This document shows, in pieces, positions 17,801-26,854 of a stretch of DNA of 64,000 nt. The translations under genes were made by a program, and so were the position numbers. The DNA is from Allobosea sp. AAP35 (GTDB taxonomy: Bacteria > Pseudomonadota > Alphaproteobacteria > Rhizobiales > Beijerinckiaceae): contig NZ_LJHQ01000017.1 of NCBI RefSeq assembly GCF_001295925.1, forward strand, positions 1 to 64,000. Reading direction: 5' to 3'. The notes beneath the pieces are model-generated. The model searched no databases, was not told where the DNA came from, and was given only the letters and a program-made list of their open reading frames with translations. Within the stretch, counting starts at the first letter, position 1; each line of letters starts with the position of its first letter.

Positions 17801-19341
17801 CCTGAGAAGCCGATCTCGCCGGGGCGGCTGCGACCGATATGGCGGTAGATGCGCTCCGCCTTGGCGACGACCTCGAAGCGCCCCTCTGAATGGCTGACCG
17901 TCTCGGAGCTGCCGAGCAGCAGAATACCGCCTTCGCGCAGGGCGAAATGAAACAGCGACAGAATCCGAGCCTGAGCTTCCGGCTGGAGATAGATCAAGAG
18001 ATTGCGGCAGGAGACCATGTCCAGGCGCGAGAAGGGCGGGTCGGCCAGCACGTCCTGGATCGTGAAGACGACGAGACCACGCAGTTCGGGCAGCACACGA
18101 TAGTTTTGGCCCTCCCTGGAGAAGAAACGGGCCAGGCGGGCTGGCGATACTTCAGCTTCGATCGTGTCGGGATAGACCCCGTCGCGCGCGCTCGCGACCG
18201 CTTCCGCGTCCACATCCGAGGCGAAGAGCTGAAGCGAGATGGTGCTGTTGACGGCCGTGATCTGCTCGCGGAACAGCATGGCGAGCGAATAGGTCTCTTC
18301 GCCGGTGCTGCAGCCCGCGACCCAGATCCTCAAGGACCGGCCTGGCGGGTGCCGGGCGACCATGTCGGGGATGATCGTCTCGGCCAGCAGCGCGAAGGTT
18401 TTTGGGTCACGGAAGAAGCTGGTGACGTTGATCAGGAGGTCCGTCGCGAGCTGTTGGAGTTCGGCCTCGTCGTTGCGCAGCACCGCGAGGTAGGCGGCCA
18501 TGTCGCCGGTCGCGGTCGCGGCCATGCCCCGTCGGCGCTCGATCCGCCGCTGCAGCGTGCCGGGCTTGTAGAGCGTGAAATCATGAGACGTGCGCTCGCG
18601 CAGAAGGGTGATGATGTCGGCCAGCCAGACCTCCTCGCCGTCATGGCCGGGGGGATCGGCGCGGCTGGCGCTGCGGCCTGCCGCTGTCGCCAACGCCGCC
18701 GGGATCGATGCGACTGGAAGCACCTGAGCCACCGCACCGGTCGCGATCGCACTGCGCGGCATGCCGTCAAAGCCCGCTTCAGCGGGGTCCTGGGCGATGA
18801 CGAAACCGCCTCGCTCTTTCACCGACAGGATGCCGAGGCTGCCATCGGCACCGGTGCCCGACAGGACGACCGCCATGGCGCGGGGGCCGCAGTCTTGCGC
18901 CAGGGAATGCAGCAGAAAATCGAATGGCAGGCGAGCGCCGTGGCGCGCATCGGGCGCCGACAGGCGGATATGACCGTTGGCCACCGAAAGATAGCTTCCC
19001 GGGGGAATGGCATACAGATGATCGCCCTGGAGTTGCATGCCATCCACGGCTTGCAGAACGCTCATCGACGTGTGGCCGGCGAGCAGATCGACCATCATGC
19101 TCTTATGCGTCGGGTCGAGGTGCTGGACCAGAATGAAGGCCATGCCGTGCCCCGGCGGCAAGGCGTTCAGCAAGTTGCGGCTGGCCTCGAGCCCGCCAGC
19201 CGAAGCGCCAACCGCGACGACGGTCAGGTCGGTAGACGAAACCGCGGCGCGGCGCGCATGGGGTCCTCGGTGGACTGGGGAGGCTGCTCCCCCGGAAGCC
19301 TGCGAAGAATTCCCTGGCATGCGGGCTTCGCTTTCTGGCAT
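14899..19341 (-). CDS. CheB-CheR-PAS-histidine kinase-REC-REC-LuxR fusion regulator
   Basis: A 1480-residue single-chain signalling protein. Domains in order: CheB methylesterase (about 30-215; GASAGG, QHLDPTHKS and LSGTGADG supply Ser, His and Asp) and CheR methyltransferase (about 235-490; AGCSTGEETYSLAM). A glutamate-rich coiled coil (about 650-750) and PAS (about 755-870) follow. HisKA (ASHDLRQPLQGLAL) and HATPase (NALKYTKTGR, DTGVGIP, GLGLGLSIV) come next. Then come a first receiver (VILSDYNLP) and a FixJ-like second receiver (LLVDAYLPGMSG, FIEKPVGV). The protein ends in a LuxR helix-turn-helix (LTSRQHQIMDMVLAG, SQRTVENHRAAIM). There are no membrane helices, so it is cytoplasmic. The ATG at 19341 is preferred; the frame is open 81 codons further but that part is unlike the family. 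It lies downstream of the cytochrome gene and its 17-bp box. Confidence 0.92.
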   Translation of the reverse strand: MPESEARMPGNSSQASGGAASPVHRGPHARRAAVSSTDLTVVAVGASAGGLEASRNLLNALPPGHGMAFILVQHLDPTHKSMMVDLLAGHTSMSVLQAVDGMQLQGDHLYAIPPGSYLSVANGHIRLSAPDARHGARLPFDFLLHSLAQDCGPRAMAVVLSGTGADGSLGILSVKERGGFVIAQDPAEAGFDGMPRSAIATGAVAQVLPVASIPAALATAAGRSASRADPPGHDGEEVWLADIITLLRERTSHDFTLYKPGTLQRRIERRRGMAATATGDMAAYLAVLRNDEAELQQLATDLLINVTSFFRDPKTFALLAETIIPDMVARHPPGRSLRIWVAGCSTGEETYSLAMLFREQITAVNSTISLQLFASDVDAEAVASARDGVYPDTIEAEVSPARLARFFSREGQNYRVLPELRGLVVFTIQDVLADPPFSRLDMVSCRNLLIYLQPEAQARILSLFHFALREGGILLLGSSETVSHSEGRFEVVAKAERIYRHIGRSRPGEIGFSGAPGDAVRVPPRPGQGQAASRQSALGELCKRVVIEAYAPAAVMINAAHECLYSLGPTSRYLQIAPGYSTHDILAMAPEGLRTRLRAAILQAKEGQTSVRIEAGRSRHSGQERPFSVAVQPVMQDGERLFVVAFIDEPIPGKSLPDKRSAGGSSSADTARIGELEKELDATRAELRDAVRNLEMSGEEQRAINEEALSVNEEFQSTNEELLTSKEELQSLNEELTALNGQLQETLERQRTTSDDLQNVLYSTDVATIFLDRDLKIRFFTPATKALFNVIPGDVGRPLADLASLAADGSLPFEARTVLQTLTPLERRIEAENGVWFLRRIMPYRAHDNRVEGVVITFSDITEQRRTARTLSDATSQSEQANIAKSRFLAAASHDLRQPLQGLALIQGLLGKVVEGEKAQTLVARLGHTIDAMSGMLNTLLDINQIEAGTVQPDVVVFPIGDLLASMRDSFAFQAQAQGLALVIVGCSAIVRSDPQLLQQMLRNLIANALKYTKTGRVLIGCRRRAGKLTVEVWDTGVGIPGHELQAIFDEYHQIDNAARQRSLGLGLGLSIVQRLGHLLGHGVQVRSTPGKGSVFTIELGALETEAGGAQPSGLEATSEKRQKVGGHRIGTILIIEDDPELRELLDILLKGEGHRTIAAADGPGALALIAGDGPRPDVILSDYNLPSGMDGLQAAAAIRAQGHRETPVIILTGDISTETLRVIKARNCLHLSKPVKVAEVTRAIQRLLAIPAPAQINPAPAVIAAGPGLDHSSLFIIDDDEHVRGELHQVLENGGYRVASYGSCESFLSAYHAGDGTCLLVDAYLPGMSGMELLRYMREADPHLPAIMITGHSDVPMAVEAMKAGAFDFIEKPVGVDELLASVGRAVDLSRDASARLAWKADAARSVAGLTSRQHQIMDMVLAGHPSKNIAADLGISQRTVENHRAAIMRRTGTKSLPALARLALAATRADPELPAGEQ

Positions 19342-19558
19342 CGGCGGCAGGATGATTCCCTGCCGCTCACTTATCACGGCCGCAGATGATTTCGGCCGTA
19401 ATTGTGCAAAGGGTCCGCGCCAGCAGCGCGTCCTCCGCCTGCACGGTTCCTTATCCGAACGTGCCCCATGCGAAGCGGTTCCCCAAGCGCGGCGTTTGCT
19501 CCTTGGGTTGCATGGCGATGATCGAGATCGATAGCCTACCGGAGGTGCGGCATCGGCC

Positions 19559-19942
19559 CTACAGCTTCTTGCCGTCCTTGTCATACTGCTTGATGAACGC
19601 CGTCAGATCCTTGATCTCCTGCTCATTCTTGATGCCGGCAAAGATCATTTTCGTGCCCGGAACTTTCGCTCTCGGGTCCTTGATGTACTCCGCGAAGACG
19701 GCCTCGTCCCAGGTGATGCCGGAGGCCTTGTTGGCCGCCGAATAGGTGTAGCCCTCGACCTTTCCGGCTTCGCGACCGAAAAGGCCGTTGAGGACGGGTC
19801 CGACGGTGTTCTTGGCGGTCTCCCCGACCTGGTGACAGGCACGGCACTTGTTGAACGATCGGGCGCCGGCCGTCAGGTCCTGGGCAGAGAGTGGGGTGGA
19901 TGCAGCCGCACACAAGGCGAGGATCATCAAAACGCGCTTCAT
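19559..19942 (-). CDS. Small c-type cytochrome (class I, c2/c550-like)
   Basis: A periplasmic haem protein of 127 residues: signal peptide (MKRVLMILALCAAASTPLSA), one haem site CRACH (residues 33-37) and a methionine ligand candidate in PGTKMIFAG (about 97). This is the normal size for a soluble electron carrier. It could donate electrons to NirK or NosZ, which fits the nos and nirK neighbours. A strong copy of the 17-bp box lies 122 nt upstream. The fusion regulator follows 217 nt downstream on the same strand and may be co-transcribed. Confidence 0.92.
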   Translation of the reverse strand: MKRVLMILALCAAASTPLSAQDLTAGARSFNKCRACHQVGETAKNTVGPVLNGLFGREAGKVEGYTYSAANKASGITWDEAVFAEYIKDPRAKVPGTKMIFAGIKNEQEIKDLTAFIKQYDKDGKKL

Positions 19943-20064
19943 AAGGGTTTCACTTTCGTTGGGATCAAGGGCCGATCTAGGGCAACGCGGTGCACCAGTG
20001 CCCGAGGAGGCGGACGCGACCGTTTCATCGACACATGCTACGAGGCGGGAATTCGGCCGGGATA

Positions 20065-20081
20065 GGCTCGGAAACTACTCA
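20065..20081 (-). promoter_or_regulatory. 17-bp FixJ-like box, copy 1 (cytochrome c, fusion regulator)
   Basis: Read towards the gene it is TGAGTAGTTTCCGAGCC, an exact fit to the consensus TGMGTAGWTTCCGANCC. It lies 122 nt before the cytochrome start at 19942, in the 195-nt gap after nosX. Copies of the same box precede eleven other genes in the window. Confidence 0.75.
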
Positions 20082-20137
20082 TCGCGTCGTGGTCCGCTCC
20101 TCGGCGGCGCTGCGCGACCTTGAGCACATTGGCGGCT

Positions 20138-21136
20138 CTATCCCGAGCCGATGACCGACGACCGGCCTTCCGCCAGGATGAGATGGGCCCGGCCCGCACC
20201 TTCGGATCGAAGTGCCATCCCGATGGCCTCTTCCGACATGAGCGAAAAAGCCGTCGACAGAGCATCCGCAGCCGTTGCCGTCTCCATCACCGTGGTGACG
20301 CTCAGATAGCGCTTCGGGCTTTGCCCCGTGACGGGATCGAAGAGATGGTTGAAGGCGCCGGCGGCGTCGAAGCGGAAGCCATAGCCCCCTGATGTCGCGG
20401 CCGCCTGATTGATCATTTCGAGCTGATCGGCAACGCGTGAGGGTTGGCGGGGATCGACGATACCCACGCGCCAGGCCGACCCGTCGGGCTTTGGACCAAT
20501 CGCCCGGCTCTCGCCCATGTCGACGATGCTTCGGTCGATCCCTTCCGACCGCAGAAGGTCGACGATCCGGTCGGTCACGTAGCCCTGTGCGATCCCGTTC
20601 AGGGTCAGCGACATGCCTCGTGGGAATGCGATGCGATCCCGGCCGATTGAGACGCGGTCGAACCCGATCTTTCCTCGTGCCTCACCGAGGGCGCGCTGTG
20701 ATGGCCCTTCGGCTGCGGCATCGGCCTGGGAGAAATGACGTCGGTGGAGTGTCCAGAGCGCCTGTACCGTCGGATCGAAGGCCCCCCCGGTCAGATCGAA
20801 GTGACGACGACATTCGCCGAGAAGATCGACCAGATCCTGGGGCGGCGCGACGAGGACGCCATGACGGTTCAGCGAGACGAGGGCGGAATCTTCCCGGTAG
20901 AGGCTGAAGACCCGCTCGAGCCGTTGGGTTTCCGCGACGGCGCGCTCAATGAGGCGTCTGGCGACGCTGCGATCGTGGTGGTGGATCTGGAGGCTGGCGA
21001 CGGCGCCCATGGCCTGGCCTCGCCAGCTCACCACGCCTGAATCCGCGCGCGCGATCCCGCCGAACGGGACGAGGGCCAGCCCCGTCGCGGCTGCGCTGAT
21101 GCCAACGAAGCGCCGGCGTGAGAGCATCGGTTCCAT
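20138..21136 (-). CDS. nosX: NosX, ApbE-type FAD:protein FMN transferase
   Basis: A periplasmic flavin transferase of 332 residues thought to attach FMN to NosR. It has a twin-arginine signal (SRRRFVGISAAATGLAL, about residues 6-22) ending near GIARA. The ApbE body includes GGAFDPTVQALW, LNGIAQGYVTDRIV (metal/FAD region) and TSGGYGFRFD. It is the last gene of the nosRZDFYLX operon. The start at 21136 follows the nosL stop by 11 nt and places the Tat motif at the N-terminus; the open frame runs far upstream but overlaps nosL. Confidence 0.93.
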   Translation of the reverse strand: MEPMLSRRRFVGISAAATGLALVPFGGIARADSGVVSWRGQAMGAVASLQIHHHDRSVARRLIERAVAETQRLERVFSLYREDSALVSLNRHGVLVAPPQDLVDLLGECRRHFDLTGGAFDPTVQALWTLHRRHFSQADAAAEGPSQRALGEARGKIGFDRVSIGRDRIAFPRGMSLTLNGIAQGYVTDRIVDLLRSEGIDRSIVDMGESRAIGPKPDGSAWRVGIVDPRQPSRVADQLEMINQAAATSGGYGFRFDAAGAFNHLFDPVTGQSPKRYLSVTTVMETATAADALSTAFSLMSEEAIGMALRSEGAGRAHLILAEGRSSVIGSG

Positions 21137-21147
21137 CGAAGGTCTCC

Positions 21148-21747
21148 TCAGTGCATGTGGCCCTTCTGGGCCGCCGGGTGCGGAGCCGGGGTCGCGTTCG
21201 TTTGAGTGGCTCCTTGCTCGTTCTTGATGATGCCCGAGGCTTCCGCGCCGGTGCCGAGCACATAGTCCTTGGGTACCTCGGCGAAGGATACAACGCGTCC
21301 GCCGTTCTCTTTCGCGAACGTCTCGGCAGAGGCCTTTTGCAGGAACGGTACCGCCTCGTCGGCTCCCATTCCGCCCTTCATCCGGCTGCCCAGAACGTAG
21401 GATGCCGCTTTCGCATCGATCCAGTTCGTGCGTCCCGGCTTGTCCCAACTAGGAGCCTTGCCCATGTCGGACACGTAGATGGCCCTAATGTCCTTGGGCT
21501 CTTCGGGCAGCATCGTGAACGAAAACGCGTCCCTGGCCGAAGAGAACCAGACAGGATCCTTGCGACTGGCCAGAATGATCTGCGCCTTCGGTCCGGAATG
21601 CTCGAGAACGTTCATGCCGCAGTAATGGCCGATCGCCGCGTTCGTCAGTTCGACCGCAGGTGGTGCAGCCGTTGCGGTCTGCTTCTCATTGCAGCCGGCG
21701 GCAGCGAGTGCGCCGGCGAAGGCTGCGATCAATGCAATCCGTCTCAT
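21148..21747 (-). CDS. nosL: NosL copper-binding lipoprotein
   Basis: An outer-membrane-type lipoprotein of 199 residues that supplies Cu(I) for NosZ maturation. The signal peptide ends in the lipobox LAAAGC (cysteine 19). The conserved copper site is YCGMNVLEHSGPKAQI (about residues 42-57). The C-terminal tail is His-rich (PHPAAQKGHMH), somewhat longer than usual and possibly an extra copper ligand region. It lies between nosY (11-nt gap) and nosX in the operon. Confidence 0.93.
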   Translation of the reverse strand: MRRIALIAAFAGALAAAGCNEKQTATAAPPAVELTNAAIGHYCGMNVLEHSGPKAQIILASRKDPVWFSSARDAFSFTMLPEEPKDIRAIYVSDMGKAPSWDKPGRTNWIDAKAASYVLGSRMKGGMGADEAVPFLQKASAETFAKENGGRVVSFAEVPKDYVLGTGAEASGIIKNEQGATQTNATPAPHPAAQKGHMH

Positions 21748-21758
21748 GGTGTGACTCC

Positions 21759-22586
21759 TCAGAGTTCTTTTTTGGCAAAGGCGAGCGCGGCCAGCGCGAG
21801 CGGAACCAGGGTCCAGGCGGCCAGCGCGGCAAGCAGGGCGGACGGGCTCAGATTGGCTGTCTGCGAGACGCCGCCCATCCCCGACAGCGCGCTGACGTTG
21901 CCGCCGGTCAGGTTCAGGAGGCGGTAGGCGTCGGTCGGGTTGAGCAGGAGAAGGGCGTCCAGCAGCCCTCCTGAAACGGTCTGGCCCTGATCGACGACCA
22001 GCAAGGCCAGAAGGGCCATGTCGTAGATCAAGACGAGCACGAGCCAGACGGCGATGGCGATGCCGGCGGCGGTGCCGCGCTCGCGGACCGAGGCGCTGAT
22101 CAGGTAGCCAAGGGCGATGAAGCCGGCACCGAGCAGCACCGACGAGCCCACCATCTTCGCAAAGGCGGTGAGGCTCTCCGCGTCGATCGCCGACCCGGTC
22201 GCGGCCAGCGCGACGGCGGCAGCCCCGTACCCCAGCAGGGTCGCGAAGGCGAGGATCGAGACGTGCCCGACGAACTTGCCCAGCAGCACCTGCCACCGCG
22301 CGATGGGGTAGCTCAGGAGCAGGACCATCGTGCCGCGCTCGGCTTCGCCGACGATGGCGTCATGCGAGATCAGCAGCGCGATCAGCGGCAGAAGGAAGAC
22401 GGTGAGACTGGAGAGGCTGACGATGACGACGTCCAGGGCGCGGGCGCCGACATTGCCTGTCGGTGCGCTCCCGAGGAAGGTCAACGTCAAGGCGAGCGCG
22501 GCCAGCAGGAGCGTCGTGGTCAGGACCCAGCGATTGCGCAGCCCCTCCTGGATCTCCTTGCGCGCGATGATCAGGATGTTTTGCAT
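21759..22586 (-). CDS. nosY: NosY, ABC transporter permease for NosZ maturation
   Basis: The inner-membrane subunit of the NosDFY complex, 275 residues with six predicted helices (roughly residues 20-40, 53-77, 102-125, 140-162, 172-195 and 248-270). It carries the family N-terminus ARKEIQEGLRNRWVL. The start overlaps the nosF stop by ATGA, so the two are coupled. NosDFY passes copper or sulphur for the CuZ cluster, by knowledge of the family. Confidence 0.93.
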   Translation of the reverse strand: MQNILIIARKEIQEGLRNRWVLTTTLLLAALALTLTFLGSAPTGNVGARALDVVIVSLSSLTVFLLPLIALLISHDAIVGEAERGTMVLLLSYPIARWQVLLGKFVGHVSILAFATLLGYGAAAVALAATGSAIDAESLTAFAKMVGSSVLLGAGFIALGYLISASVRERGTAAGIAIAVWLVLVLIYDMALLALLVVDQGQTVSGGLLDALLLLNPTDAYRLLNLTGGNVSALSGMGGVSQTANLSPSALLAALAAWTLVPLALAALAFAKKEL

Positions 22587-23503
22587 CACGCCGCATCCTG
22601 CGATCGGAGGAAATGGGCGTAGAGGTCGTCGAGCGTCGGCGGCACGACGTCGATATCGGCGATCGGCGCCCCCTCTTCGGACGCGCGGCGCAGCAATTCG
22701 ATCTTCTGATCGGGCGCGGCATCGATCTCGATCATGTGGCCGTTGACGCGCCGCCACGTCGCAAGCGGGCCAAACCAGGTCCGCGCGCGCTCCGCGTCGC
22801 CAGGAGCGCTTGTGATGCGAATGCGCGTGGGCAGGAGCGCGATGCGACGCAATTCCGTCAACGTCCCATCCGCGACCTTGACGCCCCGGTTCATGATGAT
22901 GACGCGCCCGGCGCGATCCTCAAGTTCGGTCAGCGCATGCGACGAGAGCAGGACCGTGGCGCCGCGGTCGCTCAGTTCCTGCACGATCTCGTAGAAGCTC
23001 TGGCGCAAGGCGGGGTCGAGTCCAGTGGTCGGCTCGTCGAGGAGGAGGACAAGGGGTTCACCCAGCAGGGCCTGGGCAAGCCCGAGACGCTGGCGCATGC
23101 CCTTGGAATAGGTTCCGATCCGCCGATCCGCCGCATCGGCGAGGCCGACGCGCTCGAGCAGGGGTTCGATCGTGCTGAGGTCCTCCCGTTTCAAACGGGC
23201 ATAGAATGACATGATCTCGCGCCCGCTCAGCGCTGCATTGAACGAGACGTTTTCGGGCAGGTAGCCAACGCTCCGGCGGGCTGCGAAATCGCCTGCAGCA
23301 GGATCGTCGCCGAGCATCTCGATGGTTCCCAGACTGGCCTGGATCAGCCCCAGCATGAGCTTCATCAAGGTCGTCTTGCCGGCGCCATTATGGCCGACCA
23401 GCGCCACGACTTCGCCTGCATGGAGCCTGAAGGAGACCTCGCGCACGGCCTCGATCCTGCCGAAGCGTTTGGTGACGGACTGCAGATCAATGGTTTTGGT
23501 CAT
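22586..23503 (-). CDS. nosF: NosF, ABC transporter ATP-binding protein
   Basis: The ATPase of NosDFY, 305 residues. Walker A is GHNGAGKTTLMKLML (about residues 38-52), the signature is YSKGMRQRLGLAQALL, Walker B is [15 protein letters not shown] and the switch region is SSHALTELED. Its start overlaps the nosD stop by ATGA. Position and length are as in other nos operons. Confidence 0.95.
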   Translation of the reverse strand: MTKTIDLQSVTKRFGRIEAVREVSFRLHAGEVVALVGHNGAGKTTLMKLMLGLIQASLGTIEMLGDDPAAGDFAARRSVGYLPENVSFNAALSGREIMSFYARLKREDLSTIEPLLERVGLADAADRRIGTYSKGMRQRLGLAQALLGEPLVLLLDEPTTGLDPALRQSFYEIVQELSDRGATVLLSSHALTELEDRAGRVIIMNRGVKVADGTLTELRRIALLPTRIRITSAPGDAERARTWFGPLATWRRVNGHMIEIDAAPDQKIELLRRASEEGAPIADIDVVPPTLDDLYAHFLRSQDAA

Positions 23504-24891
23504 GGCTGCGCGGCCCAGCCGGATTGCGGGCGCGAAGGCGCGCTCATCAGGGGGCTCTTGTCGATCACACCGCCTGGGAGGAGCGCGGGAAACTGGGCCT
23601 GCGCCCAGCGGATGACCTGCACAGCGGGACTGTTCACGAGCACCTTGGCCTGGGGAACCGTCCAGAGGACGGTGTCCATCAGGTCGTTGGGCCGGTAGGC
23701 GTTGTCGCCGATGCCATCCCCGTCGAGATCGAAGGCGGGATTGTCGCTCCAGTAATTGCCGCGCCCGCCCTTCGACCAGTCGAGATACCGGGTCCCGACA
23801 TATTTGACCTGGTTCTGGTTGCGTACGAAGGCGTTGCCGACGATCTCGTTACCCTCGGATCCGGCCGTGAAGTGGATGCCGATTTCGCAGCCCTCGAACC
23901 AGTTGTCGCGGAACTTGTTCTGGTTGGCGTTGTAGATGAACACGCATTTGCCTGGCGCGCTTCGCGCCCCTGCATTCAGGCTCGGCGGCTTTTCGTCAGG
24001 CGCAGGAAGCCCATGCGCGCGTTCCTCGCCTGCCAGCATGCCCGATGTGGTCCAGCGCTCGGCAGGCTGGAGACGGCCCAACACGCTGTTGCCGGTGATC
24101 TGCGAGCCATTGGCATAGTTGAACAGGAAGCCGTGGTCGCGGTCCCCGTCGGAGACGTTGCCCCGGACGACGAGCCGGTGCGAGTACATGATCGCGAAGC
24201 CGACGGTGTTGCCGATCGAGACGTTGTCGCTGATCTCGCTGTCGTTGGTGTACATGTAGTGGACCGCGAAGCGGACATCGCGGAAGCGGTTTCCGATAAA
24301 CTGGTTCTGCTTGCTGGCGATGGTGAAGATGCCGTCCCGGCCGTAGCGGATATCGTTGTCGAGGACCTTGGCTCCGGGCGCGTTCCAGACCGACACGCCG
24401 TTGCCGGCCTCGTTCGTGCGGCCTTCCTGGATGCCGATGATCACATTGGCGCGCGCGACCGCGTTCACGGCACCGTGCAGATAGATACCGTAAAGGTTGC
24501 CTTCGATCCGGTTGTTCTCGACGACCGCCCCCGTTGCGGTGCGCTCCACGAAAACGCCGGCGTTCATCTGGTCTAGGTCTAGCCCCGATCCCCGGATGGT
24601 CAGCCCGCGCACCTTGGCTCCTGGAGCCGCGACTGTGACCACGTTTCCAGTCCCCGAACCGATGAGGATCGCGCCGGGCTCACCCTCGAGAACGAGTTTT
24701 CGCGATAGCCGCAGGGGCGCGCGGTGCTCCCCGGCCGAGAGCGCGATGACGTCGCCGTCCTTCGCGCCGTCTAGGATGGTCTGAAGATTGGCCTCGCCCG
24801 GGCGAACGAGAACGCGTTCGGCCCAGGCGGGGGTGATCAGGCAGGCGCCGGCCAGGGCCGACGCCAACATCAGAATGCGGTATGGACGCAC
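23500..24891 (-). CDS. nosD: NosD, periplasmic beta-helix copper-processing protein
   Basis: A periplasmic protein of 463 residues needed to build the NosZ CuZ centre. A Sec signal peptide covers residues 1-24 (ending TPAWA). The body is a run of parallel beta-helix (CASH) repeats such as NNRIEGNLYGIYLHGA, GNRFRDVRFAVHY and RDNWFEGCEIGIHF. It begins 3 nt after the nosZ stop, so it is tightly coupled. Normal length. Confidence 0.95.
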   Translation of the reverse strand: MRPYRILMLASALAGACLITPAWAERVLVRPGEANLQTILDGAKDGDVIALSAGEHRAPLRLSRKLVLEGEPGAILIGSGTGNVVTVAAPGAKVRGLTIRGSGLDLDQMNAGVFVERTATGAVVENNRIEGNLYGIYLHGAVNAVARANVIIGIQEGRTNEAGNGVSVWNAPGAKVLDNDIRYGRDGIFTIASKQNQFIGNRFRDVRFAVHYMYTNDSEISDNVSIGNTVGFAIMYSHRLVVRGNVSDGDRDHGFLFNYANGSQITGNSVLGRLQPAERWTTSGMLAGEERAHGLPAPDEKPPSLNAGARSAPGKCVFIYNANQNKFRDNWFEGCEIGIHFTAGSEGNEIVGNAFVRNQNQVKYVGTRYLDWSKGGRGNYWSDNPAFDLDGDGIGDNAYRPNDLMDTVLWTVPQAKVLVNSPAVQVIRWAQAQFPALLPGGVIDKSPLMSAPSRPQSGWAAQP

Positions 24892-24894
24892 AGG

Positions 24895-26838
24895 TCAGGC
24901 GTTCTTCGGCTCGACCAGCATCCGGCCCTTCATCTCCATGTGCATCGCATGGCAGAACCAGGTGCAATAGTACCAGTAGAGGCCGGCCTTCTCGGCCTTG
25001 AACGTCACCGACGCCGTCGCCTGAGGTGCGACCTCCATGCTGATGCCGTAGTTCACGATGGCGAAGCCATGCGTCAGGTCGTCGATCTCGTCGACATTGG
25101 TCACGTAGACCGTGACGTCGTCACCCTGCTTGATATCAAAGTGATCGAGGCCGAAGGCCGGCGCCGAGGAGGTCATGTAGACCCGCACCGTGGTGCCATC
25201 GCGGATCACTTTGGAGTCCGACATCAGATCGACACCGTCGGCCTTTGCCTGACGCACGGCATCGGCGAAGAAGACGTCGTCACGCTTCCAACTGTTGATG
25301 GGGTTGATCTTGGACCGGTGGACGATGGTCGCGTCGTGGGGTTCGGCGAAGCTCGGCCCATCGTGGACGATGACCATGCGGTCTCCCGAGATATCGACCA
25401 GCTGGTCGTTTTCGGGCTTCAGCGGGCCGACGTTGAGGAACCTGTCCTTGGAGAACTTATTGAGCGAGATCAGCCATTTGCCGTCGGCTTCCTTGGTCTG
25501 GCCCATCGATGTGTGATTGTGGCCAGGCTGGTAGTGGACGTCGAGCTTCTGGATGACGGGGTTCACCTTCTCGCCCTTGTAGGCGCGCTTGGCGACGTCG
25601 ATGTTCCACTTCACCACCTGGCTGTCGAGGAACAGCGTGGTGTAGGCGTTGCCCCTGCCGTCATAGGCGGTGTGGAGCGGGCCCAGGCCGATCTCGGGCT
25701 CGGCCACGACGGTATCGCGCGGCTTGATCTTGTCGGCGAACAGATCGTCGAACTTGCGGACGTCGAACACCGTCGCGGTCGGCGACAGCTTGCCGGCGAC
25801 GACGACGTGGATGCCATCGGGCGCGGTGTTGATGCCATGAGGGCTGTTGGCGACGGGGACGTAGCGCGTGAACGCCGACCCGGCCCGGCCATTGAGGACC
25901 GGCACGCCGCCGATCGTCTCGAACTGCCCCTTCTTGACCGCCTCTTCGATGCGCTTGAGGTCGAAGATGACGATCCAGTCCTGCTCCTTGGCCATCATCT
26001 CGGCCAGCGTCACACCTTCTTCGGAGTTGTAGCTGGTCGCGAAGGCGTATTTGCCCTGATAGTCGGCATCGACGTTGTCCAGGTTGCCATCGACCATGAT
26101 CTGCCAGGCGACCTTCATGGTGTCGCCATCGATCGCCGAGAAGATCGAACGGTAGGTCTTCGGGTCGTTCATGGTCCGCCCGTCATTGGGAATCGGGACG
26201 CCGTCCTCGCCATTGGCGAAGACGTAGCCAGTCCTCGGATATTTCTGCACGCGCAGACCGTGGACCGTGTGCTGGTTGGGAAGCTGGACGATCTTGTCGC
26301 ACTTCATCACGTCCAGCCGGATGCGGCAGACGCGCGTGTTCAGCTTGTCGTTGGCGAACAGGTAGCGCCCGTCATAGGTGCCGTCGGTGAAGGAGAGATG
26401 GGGGTGGTGCAGGTCGCCGTTGAGGTAGACGCCGCCCTTGTCCTTCAGGTACTCGACGTTCTCCGGCTGCAGTCCCTCGGTGAGGACTTTCCGGCTCTCG
26501 TTAGTCTGGCCCCAGCCCGTCGCGCTGCAGCGATTGAACACGGGAATGCGCATCAGCTCGCGCATCGAAGGACAGCCGACGACGCGGATTTCGCCGCACT
26601 GGCCGCTCGAGAAGAAGGCGTAATACTCGTCGAGCTCGCCCGGCTTGATCTCATATTTCGATGCGGTCGATCGCGCGGCGGGAGCCGAGGCCCTTGTCTG
26701 TGCTTCGGCCGGCGTGGCGGCGCCCATTTGCGTCAGCCCGATACCGCCGGCAAGCCCGGTCGCGCCCGCGGCGGCGACCGCTGCGGTCGTGCCGAGCATG
26801 TCGCGCCGGCTCAGGTCTGATTTCACGTTCTTGGTCAT
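24895..26838 (-). CDS. nosZ: NosZ, nitrous-oxide reductase (clade I, Tat-exported)
   Basis: The terminal denitrification enzyme (N2O to N2), periplasmic, 647 residues. The N-terminus has a twin-arginine signal ([17 protein letters not shown]), which marks clade I. The beta-propeller carries histidines of the CuZ centre (for example [12 protein letters not shown] and [12 protein letters not shown]). The C-terminal cupredoxin holds the CuA ligands [14 protein letters not shown]. All appear intact, so it should be active. It lies 16 nt after nosR. Confidence 0.97.
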   Translation of the reverse strand: MTKNVKSDLSRRDMLGTTAAVAAAGATGLAGGIGLTQMGAATPAEAQTRASAPAARSTASKYEIKPGELDEYYAFFSSGQCGEIRVVGCPSMRELMRIPVFNRCSATGWGQTNESRKVLTEGLQPENVEYLKDKGGVYLNGDLHHPHLSFTDGTYDGRYLFANDKLNTRVCRIRLDVMKCDKIVQLPNQHTVHGLRVQKYPRTGYVFANGEDGVPIPNDGRTMNDPKTYRSIFSAIDGDTMKVAWQIMVDGNLDNVDADYQGKYAFATSYNSEEGVTLAEMMAKEQDWIVIFDLKRIEEAVKKGQFETIGGVPVLNGRAGSAFTRYVPVANSPHGINTAPDGIHVVVAGKLSPTATVFDVRKFDDLFADKIKPRDTVVAEPEIGLGPLHTAYDGRGNAYTTLFLDSQVVKWNIDVAKRAYKGEKVNPVIQKLDVHYQPGHNHTSMGQTKEADGKWLISLNKFSKDRFLNVGPLKPENDQLVDISGDRMVIVHDGPSFAEPHDATIVHRSKINPINSWKRDDVFFADAVRQAKADGVDLMSDSKVIRDGTTVRVYMTSSAPAFGLDHFDIKQGDDVTVYVTNVDEIDDLTHGFAIVNYGISMEVAPQATASVTFKAEKAGLYWYYCTWFCHAMHMEMKGRMLVEPKNA

Positions 26839-26854
26839 GATTTATTCCTCGTGC

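Noticed and set aside
17890-19389. 499-codon plus-strand open frame
   Set aside because: Antisense to the CheB and CheR domains of the fusion regulator.
24940-26820. 626-codon plus-strand open frame
   Set aside because: Antisense to nosZ, whose Tat signal, CuZ and CuA motifs are unmistakable on the other strand.
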